The notes under the pieces were generated by a model. That model worked only from the letters and a program-made list of their open reading frames with translations, made no database searches and was not told the origin of the DNA. Of a stretch of DNA of 64,000 nt, positions 50,886 to 59,321 are shown one piece after another. How positions within the stretch are numbered: the first letter of the stretch is position 1; every line of letters starts with the position of its first letter. The position numbers and the translations under genes are program-made. The stretch is from Treponema sp. (lineage in GTDB: Bacteria > Spirochaetota > Spirochaetia > Treponematales > Treponemataceae): contig NZ_JAILGZ010000006.1 in NCBI RefSeq assembly GCF_024696245.1, positions 51,282 to 115,281 on the forward strand. The letters are read 5' to 3'.

Positions 50886-52007
50886 TTATTTTAAGTAAGG
50901 ACTGGAGGAGTTTTTATAGCCCGGAGTCACTCCCGTAACTTTCTTTTTTCCTGAACCGCTGTCTGCAGTTATCATCCATACATCCTTCTTATTATCACAG
51001 CTTCCTTTTTGAATTATTTCATCAAGGTTCTGTCTTGAAAAACTTCTTTTACAGGCTCCCGTACTTATGTTATCAGAAGAAAGAGCTTCTCCCTTCCATA
51101 TTCCTTCAGAAAGAATTTTATCCGCAAGAATTTTTTTGTCACCTTCAAATCCTTCAAAAGTACTTTTGCTGTAGTAAAGGCAGTCATATATTTTATTTGA
51201 GTCCCTTATCATGATTATGTCAGAATCTGCAAAAACAGCCTTTGTATTGTCAAACCATAAATCCCTTGCTCCTGAATTGCTGTCTATTCTTGTAGCCAGG
51301 GTCAGGTCTTCTTTAAGTTCATCCAGGGCACCTTCTTCGTCAAAGGGACAGGAAGTAGATTTCTCTGGCTTTCTCATGTGAACTGTTATGTATTCACCTT
51401 TTTTTACATCTATTGGTGGAAATGAATATTTTTTTTCTTCTCCGTCACAAAGACTGTAAAGTTCAAGGCCGCTAAGGTTTCCTTCCTTTAATACATAGAC
51501 TTCTGCAAATTCCGTTTTATGAATTGAAGAGCCATCCTGCTTTACACTGCCATAGGCATTTCTTACTTCACTTAAGGCAAGAAGGGCAGGGCTGTCGTTC
51601 CATCCTGTAAAGGGAATGCTGAAATTAACGGAGTTTCCTCCCTTGTCTTTAGCAATTCCTTCAATAATATAGCTGCAGCCTGTTAAGGTTTTCTGGTTAA
51701 AGTTTAAAAGGGCTGTATTTGTAGCTGAATCAAAAAAGGTAGATGCCCTAAAGGATTCTTCCGGATTATTTTTAGAAAATATTTCTGTTTCCAGGGAAAC
51801 TACTTCTTTTGTAAAGGCAATTTCTGCACTGGCAGAACCTGTAAGTAAAAAGGCCTGAATCTTGGGAAGGGTAAAATCACCTTCTATAAAATTAAGTCCT
51901 TCAGATACAGAATGACATCCTGCCGGGGTTATAACTGCAAGAACAAGGGTAATCATGGCAACAGCCGGCAGTAAAGTTTTAAGGGTAAATGTTTTTAATG
52001 ATTTCAT
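50886..52007 (-). CDS. Lipoprotein with possible lamin-tail-like domain
   Basis: About 373 aa from ATG 52007, which has GGAG 9 nt upstream; the track's longer start is unsupported. The N-terminus is a lipoprotein signal ending 'LAVITPAGC'. The middle ('ALSEVRNAYGSVK', 'FAEVYVLKEGNLSGLELYSLCDGE', 'KKGEYITVHM') resembles the lamin-tail domain found in secreted bacterial proteins, though the match is loose. Four to six cysteines in the mature part could form disulfides. The last residues are 'GYKNSSSPYLK'. It is likely anchored to the inner or outer membrane; function unknown. It follows the DUF2259 gene on the same strand but after that gene's terminator. Confidence 0.65.
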   Translation of the reverse strand: MKSLKTFTLKTLLPAVAMITLVLAVITPAGCHSVSEGLNFIEGDFTLPKIQAFLLTGSASAEIAFTKEVVSLETEIFSKNNPEESFRASTFFDSATNTALLNFNQKTLTGCSYIIEGIAKDKGGNSVNFSIPFTGWNDSPALLALSEVRNAYGSVKQDGSSIHKTEFAEVYVLKEGNLSGLELYSLCDGEEKKYSFPPIDVKKGEYITVHMRKPEKSTSCPFDEEGALDELKEDLTLATRIDSNSGARDLWFDNTKAVFADSDIIMIRDSNKIYDCLYYSKSTFEGFEGDKKILADKILSEGIWKGEALSSDNISTGACKRSFSRQNLDEIIQKGSCDNKKDVWMITADSGSGKKKVTGVTPGYKNSSSPYLK

Positions 52008-52091
52008 TTTTATTGTCTCCTGTATATATATTTTCATCGCCATGCAAAAAAGAACAAAAAAATGAAGAAAAAAAATAAAAAAATTTAAAAT

Positions 52092-52131
52092 AAAAAAAAC
52101 AGCCTCACTGAAAGTTATTTCAATGAAGCTG
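52092..52131 (-). terminator. Terminator of the DUF2259 gene
   Basis: On the minus strand CAGCTTCATTGAAA pairs with TTTCAGTGAGGCTG around a 4-nt loop, followed by eight T residues. Two positions are G-U pairs in this strand's RNA but A-C mismatches in the other, which fixes the direction. Confidence 0.88.
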
Positions 52132-52171
52132 CTTTCCGGCATAAGTTCTGAATTTTTTATTCAGACATATT

Positions 52172-52864
52172 CTAGAACTTCAGGGTCTCTACCATGTAAC
52201 GGATTGATGTGCCTTTGTCGTCTTCCAGAGTCTTCTGAACAACAATAACAAGACTCTTTTTGTCTTTGCTGGTAAAGATCCTGTCTATAAGGTAAGAAGT
52301 GATTCCTTTTCTTTTAAGGTCCGGGGTTCCCACCTTCCACTGATTAAGAGTATTTCCGTCCTTGTCTGTCATTGTAACATTGATGTAATACTTGGAGCGG
52401 ACATTTTTACCCTTTCCCTCATATTCCGGAATCAGTTTAATTTTGTAAATTACTTCAACACCACTGTCAAAATTTCTGAATACAATTTCATCAGTAGGTC
52501 CTTTGTTTTCTGCTTCCCTCAGGTATAAGAGTTCTGCAGCATTTGCAGGTTTTGCATTGTATTTGCATCTCTTCCACAGGGTTTTATTCATAAGGGAATT
52601 AAAGGCCTGTTTACCGGATGCATCTTTTGAAAGATCCTTTGGATTTGTTTTGTATACTTCATTTTTAACATAGTTGTTTTTTTCTACATCAACAGTGTAA
52701 ATTTCTGCCCAACCCTGAAAGTCTTTATCTGTTTTTCCGTACTGTGCAAAAATATAGGTTTTTCCGTCTTCAGAAAATCCAAGGTCTTCATAAACAGCTG
52801 CATCTCCGGCATATACCGTTAAAGAAATCATGGCAGCTGCTGCAATCATCAAAAATCTTTTCAT
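52172..52864 (-). CDS. DUF2259-family secreted protein
   Basis: A 230-aa exported protein with the signal 'MKRFLMIAAAAMISLTVYAGD'. The mature N-terminus 'AAVYEDLGFSEDGKTYIFAQYGKTDKDFQGWAEIYTVDV' has the pattern of DUF2259 (predicted secreted protein, common in treponemes). The function is unknown. GGGAGG precedes the ATG. A very good FliA (sigma-28)-like promoter lies upstream, which suggests co-regulation with flagellar genes. It ends in its own terminator, so it is monocistronic. Confidence 0.75.
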   Translation of the reverse strand: MKRFLMIAAAAMISLTVYAGDAAVYEDLGFSEDGKTYIFAQYGKTDKDFQGWAEIYTVDVEKNNYVKNEVYKTNPKDLSKDASGKQAFNSLMNKTLWKRCKYNAKPANAAELLYLREAENKGPTDEIVFRNFDSGVEVIYKIKLIPEYEGKGKNVRSKYYINVTMTDKDGNTLNQWKVGTPDLKRKGITSYLIDRIFTSKDKKSLVIVVQKTLEDDKGTSIRYMVETLKF

Positions 52865-52896
52865 GTCCTCTGCCTCCCGAAAAGGTCTCTATTTAC

Positions 52897-52923
52897 TTAT
52901 CGGAATATAAAAAAATGACTTTA
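52897..52923 (-). promoter_or_regulatory. FliA (sigma-28)-like promoter of the DUF2259 gene
   Basis: On the minus strand TAAAGTCA, an 11-nt spacer and TCCGATAA match the FliA consensus TAAAGTTT-N11-GCCGATAA at 13 of 16 positions with exact spacing. The implied start point leaves a leader of about 25 nt that contains the GGGAGG ribosome binding site. Confidence 0.7.
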
Positions 52924-53001
52924 TACTTTTATTTGCAGGGATTAAGGCTTTATTTAAGGCATTTTTTAAGCATTGCTTTAAGTCTTTACTAAAAGGTTTT
53001 C

Positions 53002-53850
53002 ATGTTTTATCTTTATATTATGACCCTTAATTCAAGAAACCGAATATTAATTTTTATAAATGTTATTACAATCTTATTCTTTTTATCCAATGTTTTATTT
53101 TATATTTTTTATGCCGCCAGGAATCTTATAACTTTTCCTGAAGGTGATATAGTAAGAAATGTCTATATTTTCAGCTTTGACAGATTTACAAGTCCGGATA
53201 TTACACCAACATGCCTTTCCATTCTTGTCTTTTCCTTTTCTGCCGCTATAGAAAGTTTTCTTCTTTTAAGGATTTTTGAAAAGACTCAGGCTCTTGAAGT
53301 AGTTTTCTTTATTGTATTTATTATTGCTATTTTTATGGAACAGCAGAGGCTTTATCTTGCTTCCATGCCTGATATTCAGGGAAACCGTTTTTCCCTTGAA
53401 GTTATAACAAGACTTACAGTTTCCAGCAGAATCCTTGCTCCTTTAAGCCTTCTTTTTTCTACTGTCTTTAATGAATGGGACCAGAGGCAGAATATCCTCA
53501 GGAATGTTTTGATTCTTGTCCTTATTTCTACAATCATGGGAGTTTTTTATCCCCTTAATACAGAAATCCGTACTTCCATACTTACTTTAGGCTGGGGATT
53601 TTCTCCAATTCTTTCTGCAGTAAGGGTAATACTTGTTCTTGCTTCCCTTACAGTTCCTGCCTGGAATGCCTTCAGTAAGGGCTCTTCTGATTATATCAGG
53701 GTAATGATTGGACTTTTAATTTTAAGCACCGGTTATTTTATTCTCTGCGGAAGTGACAACTATATTTCCTTTATTTCCGGTTCAGCATTTTTTGCTTTTG
53801 GAAATGTCTTTTACATGAGCGCTCTTCACAATCTTTATAAGTGGAGATAA
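53002..53850 (+). CDS. Polytopic membrane protein of unknown function
   Basis: A 282-aa inner-membrane protein with about eight hydrophobic helices, the first at 'ILIFINVITILFFLSNVLFYIFY' and the last at 'FISGSAFFAFGNVFYMSAL'. No family motif is recognised. The arrangement recalls membrane sensor modules, but no output domain follows. The ATG at 53002 has a weak AAAGG 9 nt upstream; an internal ATG at 53020 is an alternative. It converges on the kinase-like gene, 6 nt apart, with no obvious terminator between them. Codon use is like its neighbours. Confidence 0.6.
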   Translation: MFYLYIMTLNSRNRILIFINVITILFFLSNVLFYIFYAARNLITFPEGDIVRNVYIFSFDRFTSPDITPTCLSILVFSFSAAIESFLLLRIFEKTQALEVVFFIVFIIAIFMEQQRLYLASMPDIQGNRFSLEVITRLTVSSRILAPLSLLFSTVFNEWDQRQNILRNVLILVLISTIMGVFYPLNTEIRTSILTLGWGFSPILSAVRVILVLASLTVPAWNAFSKGSSDYIRVMIGLLILSTGYFILCGSDNYISFISGSAFFAFGNVFYMSALHNLYKWR

Positions 53851-53856
53851 AAAGAA

Positions 53857-54486
53857 TTATAAAACAGAAAAGAGTCCTGCCAGAAGAATTGGAATAAGTA
53901 TGTTGTCCATGTCTTTTATAGGCATAACTTCTATAAGCATTCCTGCACCTGCAATTACAAGGGCTCTTCCTGCTCCAGCAATTCCGTAAATCTGACATAC
54001 AGCAGCACAGCTTATATATATGGCAGTAAAGCAGGAAAGGCTGCCTGCAACAGTTTTTCCTTCTGTAAATGGAATTGTTACCCTTCCAAAAAGCTTACCG
54101 CAAAGACTTGCAAGTCCGTCTCCAAAAGAAAGGGCCAGTATTCCTACAGCGGCACTTACAGGATCAAAGAGCAGGGCAGTAATAATAATTCCCGTACACA
54201 GGGTAACAGGTCCCTTTACAAATTTGTTTTCATCCCTTTTTCTTGCAGCTGCATTTGTTATTTCCGTAATAAGTGGAACGGTGTGTCCTTTAAGCCTCAG
54301 GAATTCACAAACACTGTAAAAGATTACTGCGGAACACAGAAGAATTAAGACAGGCCAGTAAGCTGCCTTAAGGAGAAAAGGAATCGTTGCACTGCACAGA
54401 TGAATTGACTTGCGGAATATTTCCTTGGTAATAAGATTTATTCTTTGTCTGGAAACAATACCGTCAAGCCGTCTTCTGAAAATCAT
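53857..54486 (-). CDS. Dolichol/phytol kinase-like CTP-dependent membrane kinase
   Basis: A 209-aa membrane protein of the SEC59/VTE5/DGK1 type. It has the opening 'EIFRKSIHLCSATIPFLL', the cytoplasmic 'FVKGPVTLCTGIIITALLFD', the 'ALSFGDGLASLCGKLFG' motif and the 'EGKTVAGSL' loop. The last two are the nucleotide-binding signatures of this family. Members phosphorylate lipid alcohols or diacylglycerol, often with CTP. The start overlaps the stop of the FlcA-like gene (ATGA), so the two are translationally coupled. The lipid substrate is unknown. Confidence 0.78.
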   Translation of the reverse strand: MIFRRRLDGIVSRQRINLITKEIFRKSIHLCSATIPFLLKAAYWPVLILLCSAVIFYSVCEFLRLKGHTVPLITEITNAAARKRDENKFVKGPVTLCTGIIITALLFDPVSAAVGILALSFGDGLASLCGKLFGRVTIPFTEGKTVAGSLSCFTAIYISCAAVCQIYGIAGAGRALVIAGAGMLIEVMPIKDMDNILIPILLAGLFSVL

Positions 54487-57400
54487 TTAATCTCCGTTTC
54501 TGTTGTAAGGGTACGTGGTATTTCTGTATAGATTTCAGGTTCGTAAACTGCATAATCATTAATAAGATACTTAATGTTCTGTTCAGCAAGGTTTGAACCT
54601 TCCATCCTTATCATAGTCTTCTGATTTCTTGTAAGGGAATCCCATGCCCTGAGACTTTCCTGGAAGTTAACGATAGCCTGACCGTTAAGTTCAGAGTCTC
54701 CGGTTTGAGATGCAGTTCTTGAAAGTATTACACCAAGATTGTTGGTAGCCTTCATATAAGTATCTGCAATATCATTCTGGTCATCTCTTGTCTGAGGGAA
54801 AAGTTCTCCCCACTTCATTCTCTGGGCATTCAAAAGCTTAATAAGTCTTTCGTAATATCCCTTTGCAACATAGTAGTCTGAATTCTGTGCAAGAGTATTT
54901 GCAAGGGCAAGAAGAAGATGAGTATCATCAGCATTTGTTTCGTGACTCTTTATAAATGAACCTAAAGCTTCCGGATACTTCTGTTTTGAGTAATTGATAT
55001 AACCAATCTTGTACCTTACTTCTGAATTGTCATATTTATTATCTACTGCAGAAACATAATTTGTAAGGGCAGTGTCATAATCCTGGGCAATAAAGTAATT
55101 AAGGTCTGCATAGTCAGCGTAAAGGTGTCCTATGTTTTCCGTGCTTTCAAAATTGCTGGAGCGATGTTCATTTTCATAAATATCGATTCCCTTTGCATAT
55201 TTTTCTTCTGCAATCTGGAAGTCACGCTGAAGGACGTACTGTTCACCAAGAAGACGGTAATTGTCTATGTATTTATATGTATCCCTCTTATTGCGCCTCT
55301 TCTGTTTTTCAAAAGCCTTTTCTGCATGAGTAAGTATACCTGTAGCTGCTGTTTCGTTTTTAGTAGCAACAAAGTAACGGCCGTAATTGTAAAGGGCAAT
55401 CGGGTTGCTTTCATCTGCATCAACAGCCTTTTCAAGAAGACCGCGGAGATTATCGATATAGCCCCTGAGGCTTTCTTCTGCAGGCTTAAGCTTTCCGTAT
55501 CTTTTATCAAGAAGGTAGCCGCTGAGTTCAGTAAGGTCTCTGGAACCTAAAGCCTTGTCGTGATGCTTATTTGAGAAGTGTTCCTTATATTCCAGTACTG
55601 TATGAAGGTCATCAGTTCGGATGTAATAGCGCATCTTTCTTTTTTCACAGTCGTCTGTAGCACCGTGGAAGTATTCGTAGCGGTTATACTGTTCAAGGGC
55701 ATTATCATACTGGGCAGGGTCTTTTTCTGTTGCCCAGTCAAGATAGGTATCTCCCAAAAGAAGAATTGCATCCTTGTCATTTATATTGTAAACAAGTACA
55801 TCTTTTTTAAGGATACGTTCTGCTTCTTCATAGTTGTACAGGTCTTCCAGTTCCATTTCTGCCCACTGAATGCCGGCGTTTTTGTCATGGTCGTAGCGCT
55901 GGAGGATTGCATTGTACATCATTCTGGCCCTGTCATACTGCCTGTGCTTTCTGTAAGCCTGAGCATAGGTAAAGAACCAGTCCTTGTCCGGATTATATAC
56001 AAGAGCCTGATTGAATCTGTCTTCAGAAAGCGGATACTGTTCTTCATTAATAAGTGCCAGACCCTGTCTGTAAAGGGTCCATGCCTTTACAGGTTTATAA
56101 ATAAAGGTATTTGTAAGTACAAAGATACAGAAGATAAGTATGGCAGCTGCTGTACTTATAATTGCCCCAGGAATGATTCTGTTTTTAAGCTGATATTCCA
56201 GGGACTGCTTGTAGGCTGCATATTCTGCTGCACTGCGGTGTTCAAAATCTCTTGGTACATCAAGATGAATGTCCATCATCTTTTCAAGTTCAGCAGCAAG
56301 GGTTCTTGCAGGAACTTTGCGAAGTACCTTTTCAAGTATTTCAAATACTGCGTCATCAGTAAATTCGTTTTTAACAACCAGGTCTTCCAGGGCAATCCTT
56401 ACGTTAAGAGGATAGCTGGCAAGATTCTTCTGGAATTTCTGATATTCAGCATCTGTAAATGAGTTTTTAGGTTTACCGGATTCATCTTCTTCCGGAGTAG
56501 CAGGATGGATTTCCCTTGGTTTCTTTGACAGGTCAGCAGTTACTGTGTCAGAAAAGCCCGGAATGTTAAAGATGTCATCATCGCTTTCTGTTGTAGTTAC
56601 ATTGCCCAGTTCAAAGTCAGAAGGCATTCCTGTGTTTTCTTCGTTGGAAAAGTCCAGGCCTTCCATTGCAGAAGTATCAAAGGTTTCTGCAGGTGAATCA
56701 TCTTCATCTGGAACTGTGTCTGTTTCATCAGGAGGGGCAACAGGTCTTCCGTCAAAGCCACCTTCATAGTTTGTTACAGTAAAATCATCACCACTGCCGG
56801 AAGAGAACATGTCTCCTATATCAGGCGGTGTAGTACTGTCATCAGCAAGTTTATTTGGTGTAAGGTCTTCTCCCTGACTGTCCCCTGCAGGCATATCAAA
56901 GTCAGGAAGGGAAGTGCCGGAATCTGATATGTCGTTAAAGTCTGGAAGTGAAAAATCATCAGCTGCCATTCCACCGGTCTGATCTGAAGGAGTATCAGAA
57001 GCTGCATCAGAAGTTTCTTTTTCTGAACTTCCTTCTTCAAAAGCTGCTGAATCCTGGGACATATCCGGTAAGTCTGACATATCAGGAAGATCACTCATAT
57101 CCGGTAAGTCAGATGTGTCAGGGGTACTTGTATTTACAGGGCTTTCAGGAATTTCTGCATATTCACTTGGAAGTCCTTCATTCATGTTTATGGCATCAGA
57201 AAGATCTGCCTGTGGTTTTTCTTCAAGGTCGAATTCAGAAAAAGGATTGTTTTCGTCTGCAGCAAAATCCTGGTTTTCTTCTGCTTTATTTTCTCCGGTT
57301 TCAGGGCTTTCACTTATGTCCGTAATATCAGGTATGTCAGAAAGGCCTGTTGTGTCTGTAGTGTCAGGGATATCTGAGAAATCAGGAAGGTCTCCCATAT

Positions 57401-58490
57401 CAGGAATATCCGGGCTTGCTGCTGTATCTGAAGCTTCCGGAATATTTGCAGAAGCATCACTTTCTGAAAAATCAGGAATATCTCCCATGTCAGGAATATC
57501 ACCAGAGTCAGAAGGGGCTTCACTGTCAGAAAGAGGAGCTGAATTTTCTGCTTCCAGATCAAAGTTTTCAAAAAGGGCAGCAGTTTCTGCATTTGAAACA
57601 GCATTTGAATCTGCTCCCGTATCATCAAGGTCAAAGCTTTCAAAAGCTGAAGTGTCAAAGTCACTGGCTGGGGATGGAATACTGTCATCTGCCTGTTCAG
57701 GGGCTGCTGTTTCTCTGGTATTTTCTTCTGCAGGAATTGCTTCTGCTTCTGGAATTGCTTCTGGAATTGCTTCTGGAATTGCTTCTGCTTCAGGAATTTC
57801 TTCTGCAAGTCCCAGATCTTCCAGTTCAGGAAGTTCTTCCATTGCTCCCAGCTCATCATCTGCAGCCGTATTATTCGCTGAGTTCCCAAGGATTGAATCC
57901 AGGAGGGCATCTGTTTCTTCATCGCTGTCAGGAACACTGGCAGGAGCAGATGTAGGTCTTAAAGGTTTAGCCGGTCTGGCAGGCTTTTTTGCCTTAGGAA
58001 GAGGGGCTGGCTCTGGTTCCGGTTTTGCTCTTGGTGCAAGAAGGGCATCCAGGTCTAAGTCTTCGATTGGTATTTCTTTAGGCGGTTCCGGTTCCTTTGG
58101 AGGTTCCGGCTCTTCAAATTCACTTAAGTCCAGGTCTCCAAAATCAAGATCTGCAGAAGGCCCGATAATGTCAGACATATCAGGAGCAGAGGGTTCACTG
58201 GATTTTGTTTCTGCAGGTGAATCGGATTCTTCTTTTTCGTCCCCTAAAAAGTCAGAAAAGTCATTTGCTTCTTTTTCCAGTTCTGCAGCTGCGGCATCTG
58301 CCTGAGCCTGGTCTTCTTCAGAAAGTACAGGAAGACCAAATTTAAAGTCTTCTGAGTCATCGGTATCTTCGATTGTACGTGGAATAGGTACAGTTACAGC
58401 TTTTTCACTGCGGGCTGCACGAATTTTGACTTCGTCTCCGAGATTTAATAAGTCTGAGTTTAACTTCTGAAGCTGGCTTAATCCTGGCAT
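54483..58490 (-). CDS. FlcA-like flagellar collar candidate: acidic repeats, membrane helix, TPRs
   Basis: About 1335 aa from ATG 58490. The track's TTG at 58529 has no ribosome binding site. The first ~55 residues ('MPGLSQLQKLNSDLLNLGDEVKIRAAR') are well ordered. About 600 residues of Asp/Ser/Pro-rich repeats follow (DLPDMS, IPEA). After a second folded segment comes one membrane helix near residue 775 ('IISTAAAILIFCIFVLTNTF'), and then about 530 residues of TPR repeats placed in the periplasm. Borrelia FlcA (BB0326) is a membrane-anchored TPR protein that builds the periplasmic flagellar collar and recruits stators. The plan fits, but the identity is my inference. A FliA-like promoter upstream supports a flagellar role. 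Confidence 0.65.
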   Translation of the reverse strand: MPGLSQLQKLNSDLLNLGDEVKIRAARSEKAVTVPIPRTIEDTDDSEDFKFGLPVLSEEDQAQADAAAAELEKEANDFSDFLGDEKEESDSPAETKSSEPSAPDMSDIIGPSADLDFGDLDLSEFEEPEPPKEPEPPKEIPIEDLDLDALLAPRAKPEPEPAPLPKAKKPARPAKPLRPTSAPASVPDSDEETDALLDSILGNSANNTAADDELGAMEELPELEDLGLAEEIPEAEAIPEAIPEAIPEAEAIPAEENTRETAAPEQADDSIPSPASDFDTSAFESFDLDDTGADSNAVSNAETAALFENFDLEAENSAPLSDSEAPSDSGDIPDMGDIPDFSESDASANIPEASDTAASPDIPDMGDLPDFSDIPDTTDTTGLSDIPDITDISESPETGENKAEENQDFAADENNPFSEFDLEEKPQADLSDAINMNEGLPSEYAEIPESPVNTSTPDTSDLPDMSDLPDMSDLPDMSQDSAAFEEGSSEKETSDAASDTPSDQTGGMAADDFSLPDFNDISDSGTSLPDFDMPAGDSQGEDLTPNKLADDSTTPPDIGDMFSSGSGDDFTVTNYEGGFDGRPVAPPDETDTVPDEDDSPAETFDTSAMEGLDFSNEENTGMPSDFELGNVTTTESDDDIFNIPGFSDTVTADLSKKPREIHPATPEEDESGKPKNSFTDAEYQKFQKNLASYPLNVRIALEDLVVKNEFTDDAVFEILEKVLRKVPARTLAAELEKMMDIHLDVPRDFEHRSAAEYAAYKQSLEYQLKNRIIPGAIISTAAAILIFCIFVLTNTFIYKPVKAWTLYRQGLALINEEQYPLSEDRFNQALVYNPDKDWFFTYAQAYRKHRQYDRARMMYNAILQRYDHDKNAGIQWAEMELEDLYNYEEAERILKKDVLVYNINDKDAILLLGDTYLDWATEKDPAQYDNALEQYNRYEYFHGATDDCEKRKMRYYIRTDDLHTVLEYKEHFSNKHHDKALGSRDLTELSGYLLDKRYGKLKPAEESLRGYIDNLRGLLEKAVDADESNPIALYNYGRYFVATKNETAATGILTHAEKAFEKQKRRNKRDTYKYIDNYRLLGEQYVLQRDFQIAEEKYAKGIDIYENEHRSSNFESTENIGHLYADYADLNYFIAQDYDTALTNYVSAVDNKYDNSEVRYKIGYINYSKQKYPEALGSFIKSHETNADDTHLLLALANTLAQNSDYYVAKGYYERLIKLLNAQRMKWGELFPQTRDDQNDIADTYMKATNNLGVILSRTASQTGDSELNGQAIVNFQESLRAWDSLTRNQKTMIRMEGSNLAEQNIKYLINDYAVYEPEIYTEIPRTLTTETEIK
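57050..57800 (-). repeat. Low-complexity coding repeats in the FlcA-like gene
   Basis: This stretch holds two kinds of short in-frame repeat. DLPDMS units lie at about 57050-57125, with related DMGDIPDFS units at 57360-57500. IPEA units (GGAATTGCTTCT on the plus strand, about five copies) lie at 57730-57800. The units stay in frame, so length changes alter only the linker. Confidence 0.8.
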
Positions 58491-58553
58491 TTCTTTATGA
58501 TTATACTCCGCAAAAGGGCTTTTTTTCAATGTGCATAAAGCCCGTTATATTAC

Positions 58554-58580
58554 TTATCGGAATGCTATTTTTTTTTTAAA
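58554..58580 (-). promoter_or_regulatory. FliA-like promoter of the FlcA-like gene
   Basis: TCCGATAA on the minus strand lies in a 14-bp sequence (TTACTTATCGGAAT on the plus strand) identical to that at 52893-52906. The -35 side is less good: TAAA is followed by a 13-nt rather than 15-nt gap, within an A-tract. The start codon at 58490 gives a leader of about 55 nt. Confidence 0.5.
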
Positions 58581-58603
58581 TACTTATGTTCAGTTTCCGA
58601 CAA
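58577..58603 (+). promoter_or_regulatory. Divergent FliA-like promoter of the glycogen-binding-fold gene
   Basis: TAAATACT, 11 nt and TCCGACAA match the FliA consensus in the -35 TAAA, the spacing and six of eight -10 bases. The -10 ends 7 nt before the ATG at 58611, so the transcript would be leaderless. Its -35 overlaps the -35 region of the opposite promoter. Confidence 0.45.
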
Positions 58604-58610
58604 TAAAAGT

Positions 58611-59321
58611 ATGAGAAAGCATATTGCAGTTTTAACTATGTTTTTTGCACTGGCAGCTGTCTCTTTTGCCAGTTCAGATGAAGAAAAGTGGAATTATTCA
58701 ATACTTGTGTCTCAGATTGACAGTGTTCAGGAACCCTATCTGTCAGGAAACAGCGTAATTTTTACAGCCAGGGAAGATGCCCGCCATGTAGGAATTGCCC
58801 TGGATTACGAAAACTTTTCCCAGATTCATTCATTTTCCAAAAAAGTAATGAAGGATGAGTTTAATAACGTAACCAGCAGCTTTTACTTTTACGTTCTGGA
58901 ACTGCCAAAAAATGTTCAGGAATTTAAATACCGCCTTGTAATTGACGGTTTATGGACTATGGACCCCCTTAATTCAAATTCAGTCTTTGATCCGGACTCA
59001 AACCTTATGCTTTCTGTGTTTGATGCAGGCAGGGAAATACCTGAAATTACGGAAGAAAAGGCTTCCGGTACCGTCAGGTTTGTTTATAAGGGTGAATCCG
59101 GCCGTCATATACGTCTTGGGGGCAGTTTTACCAACTGGGACAGCTGGATTTATGAGCTTAAGGAAGTAAGTCCCGGTCTTTATCAGCTGGATCTGGCTCT
59201 TCCCCCTGGAACCTACCAGTACTGCTACTATTCAGGAATTAAATCTTTTGTAGATAAAACCAATCCTGAACGCTGCTACAGTAATGAGGGTAAGGAAGCA
59301 TCCCTTCTTGTGGTAAAATAG
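58611..59321 (+). CDS. Secreted protein with two glycogen-binding (CBM48/E-set) folds
   Basis: A 236-aa exported protein with the signal 'MRKHIAVLTMFFALAAVSFAS'. It contains two beta-sandwich modules of the AMPK-glycogen-binding/CBM48 type. The first includes 'EFKYRLVIDGLWTMDPLN'. The second has the classic order 'IRLGGSFTNWDSW', 'LPPGTYQYCYYS' and a closing 'LLVVK'. Periplasmic proteins with this fold occur in spirochaetes. Whether the module binds glycan or serves as a protein-interaction domain is unknown. The gene is divergent from the FlcA-like gene and shares a compact promoter region with it. No ribosome binding site is visible. Confidence 0.75.
   Translation: MRKHIAVLTMFFALAAVSFASSDEEKWNYSILVSQIDSVQEPYLSGNSVIFTAREDARHVGIALDYENFSQIHSFSKKVMKDEFNNVTSSFYFYVLELPKNVQEFKYRLVIDGLWTMDPLNSNSVFDPDSNLMLSVFDAGREIPEITEEKASGTVRFVYKGESGRHIRLGGSFTNWDSWIYELKEVSPGLYQLDLALPPGTYQYCYYSGIKSFVDKTNPERCYSNEGKEASLLVVK

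Noticed and set aside
55578-56462. 294-aa plus-strand ORF
   Set aside because: Antisense to the TPR part of the FlcA-like gene. The protein has Cys/Phe/Ile-rich shadow composition and no start signal.
57350-57500. CRISPR-like run of short repeats
   Set aside because: The units stay in the reading frame of the FlcA-like gene (IPDMGDIP type), vary in sequence and have no unique spacers.
57115-58305. 396-aa plus-strand ORF rich in Ser/Gly/Ala
   Set aside because: It lies wholly antisense to the Asp/Ser repeat region of the FlcA-like gene. Its composition is just the complement of those repeats, and it has no ribosome binding site or recognisable motif.
58490-58529. TTG start at 58529 for the FlcA-like gene
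   Set aside because: No Shine-Dalgarno precedes it. The ATG at 58490 begins the conserved-looking MPGLSQLQKL block.
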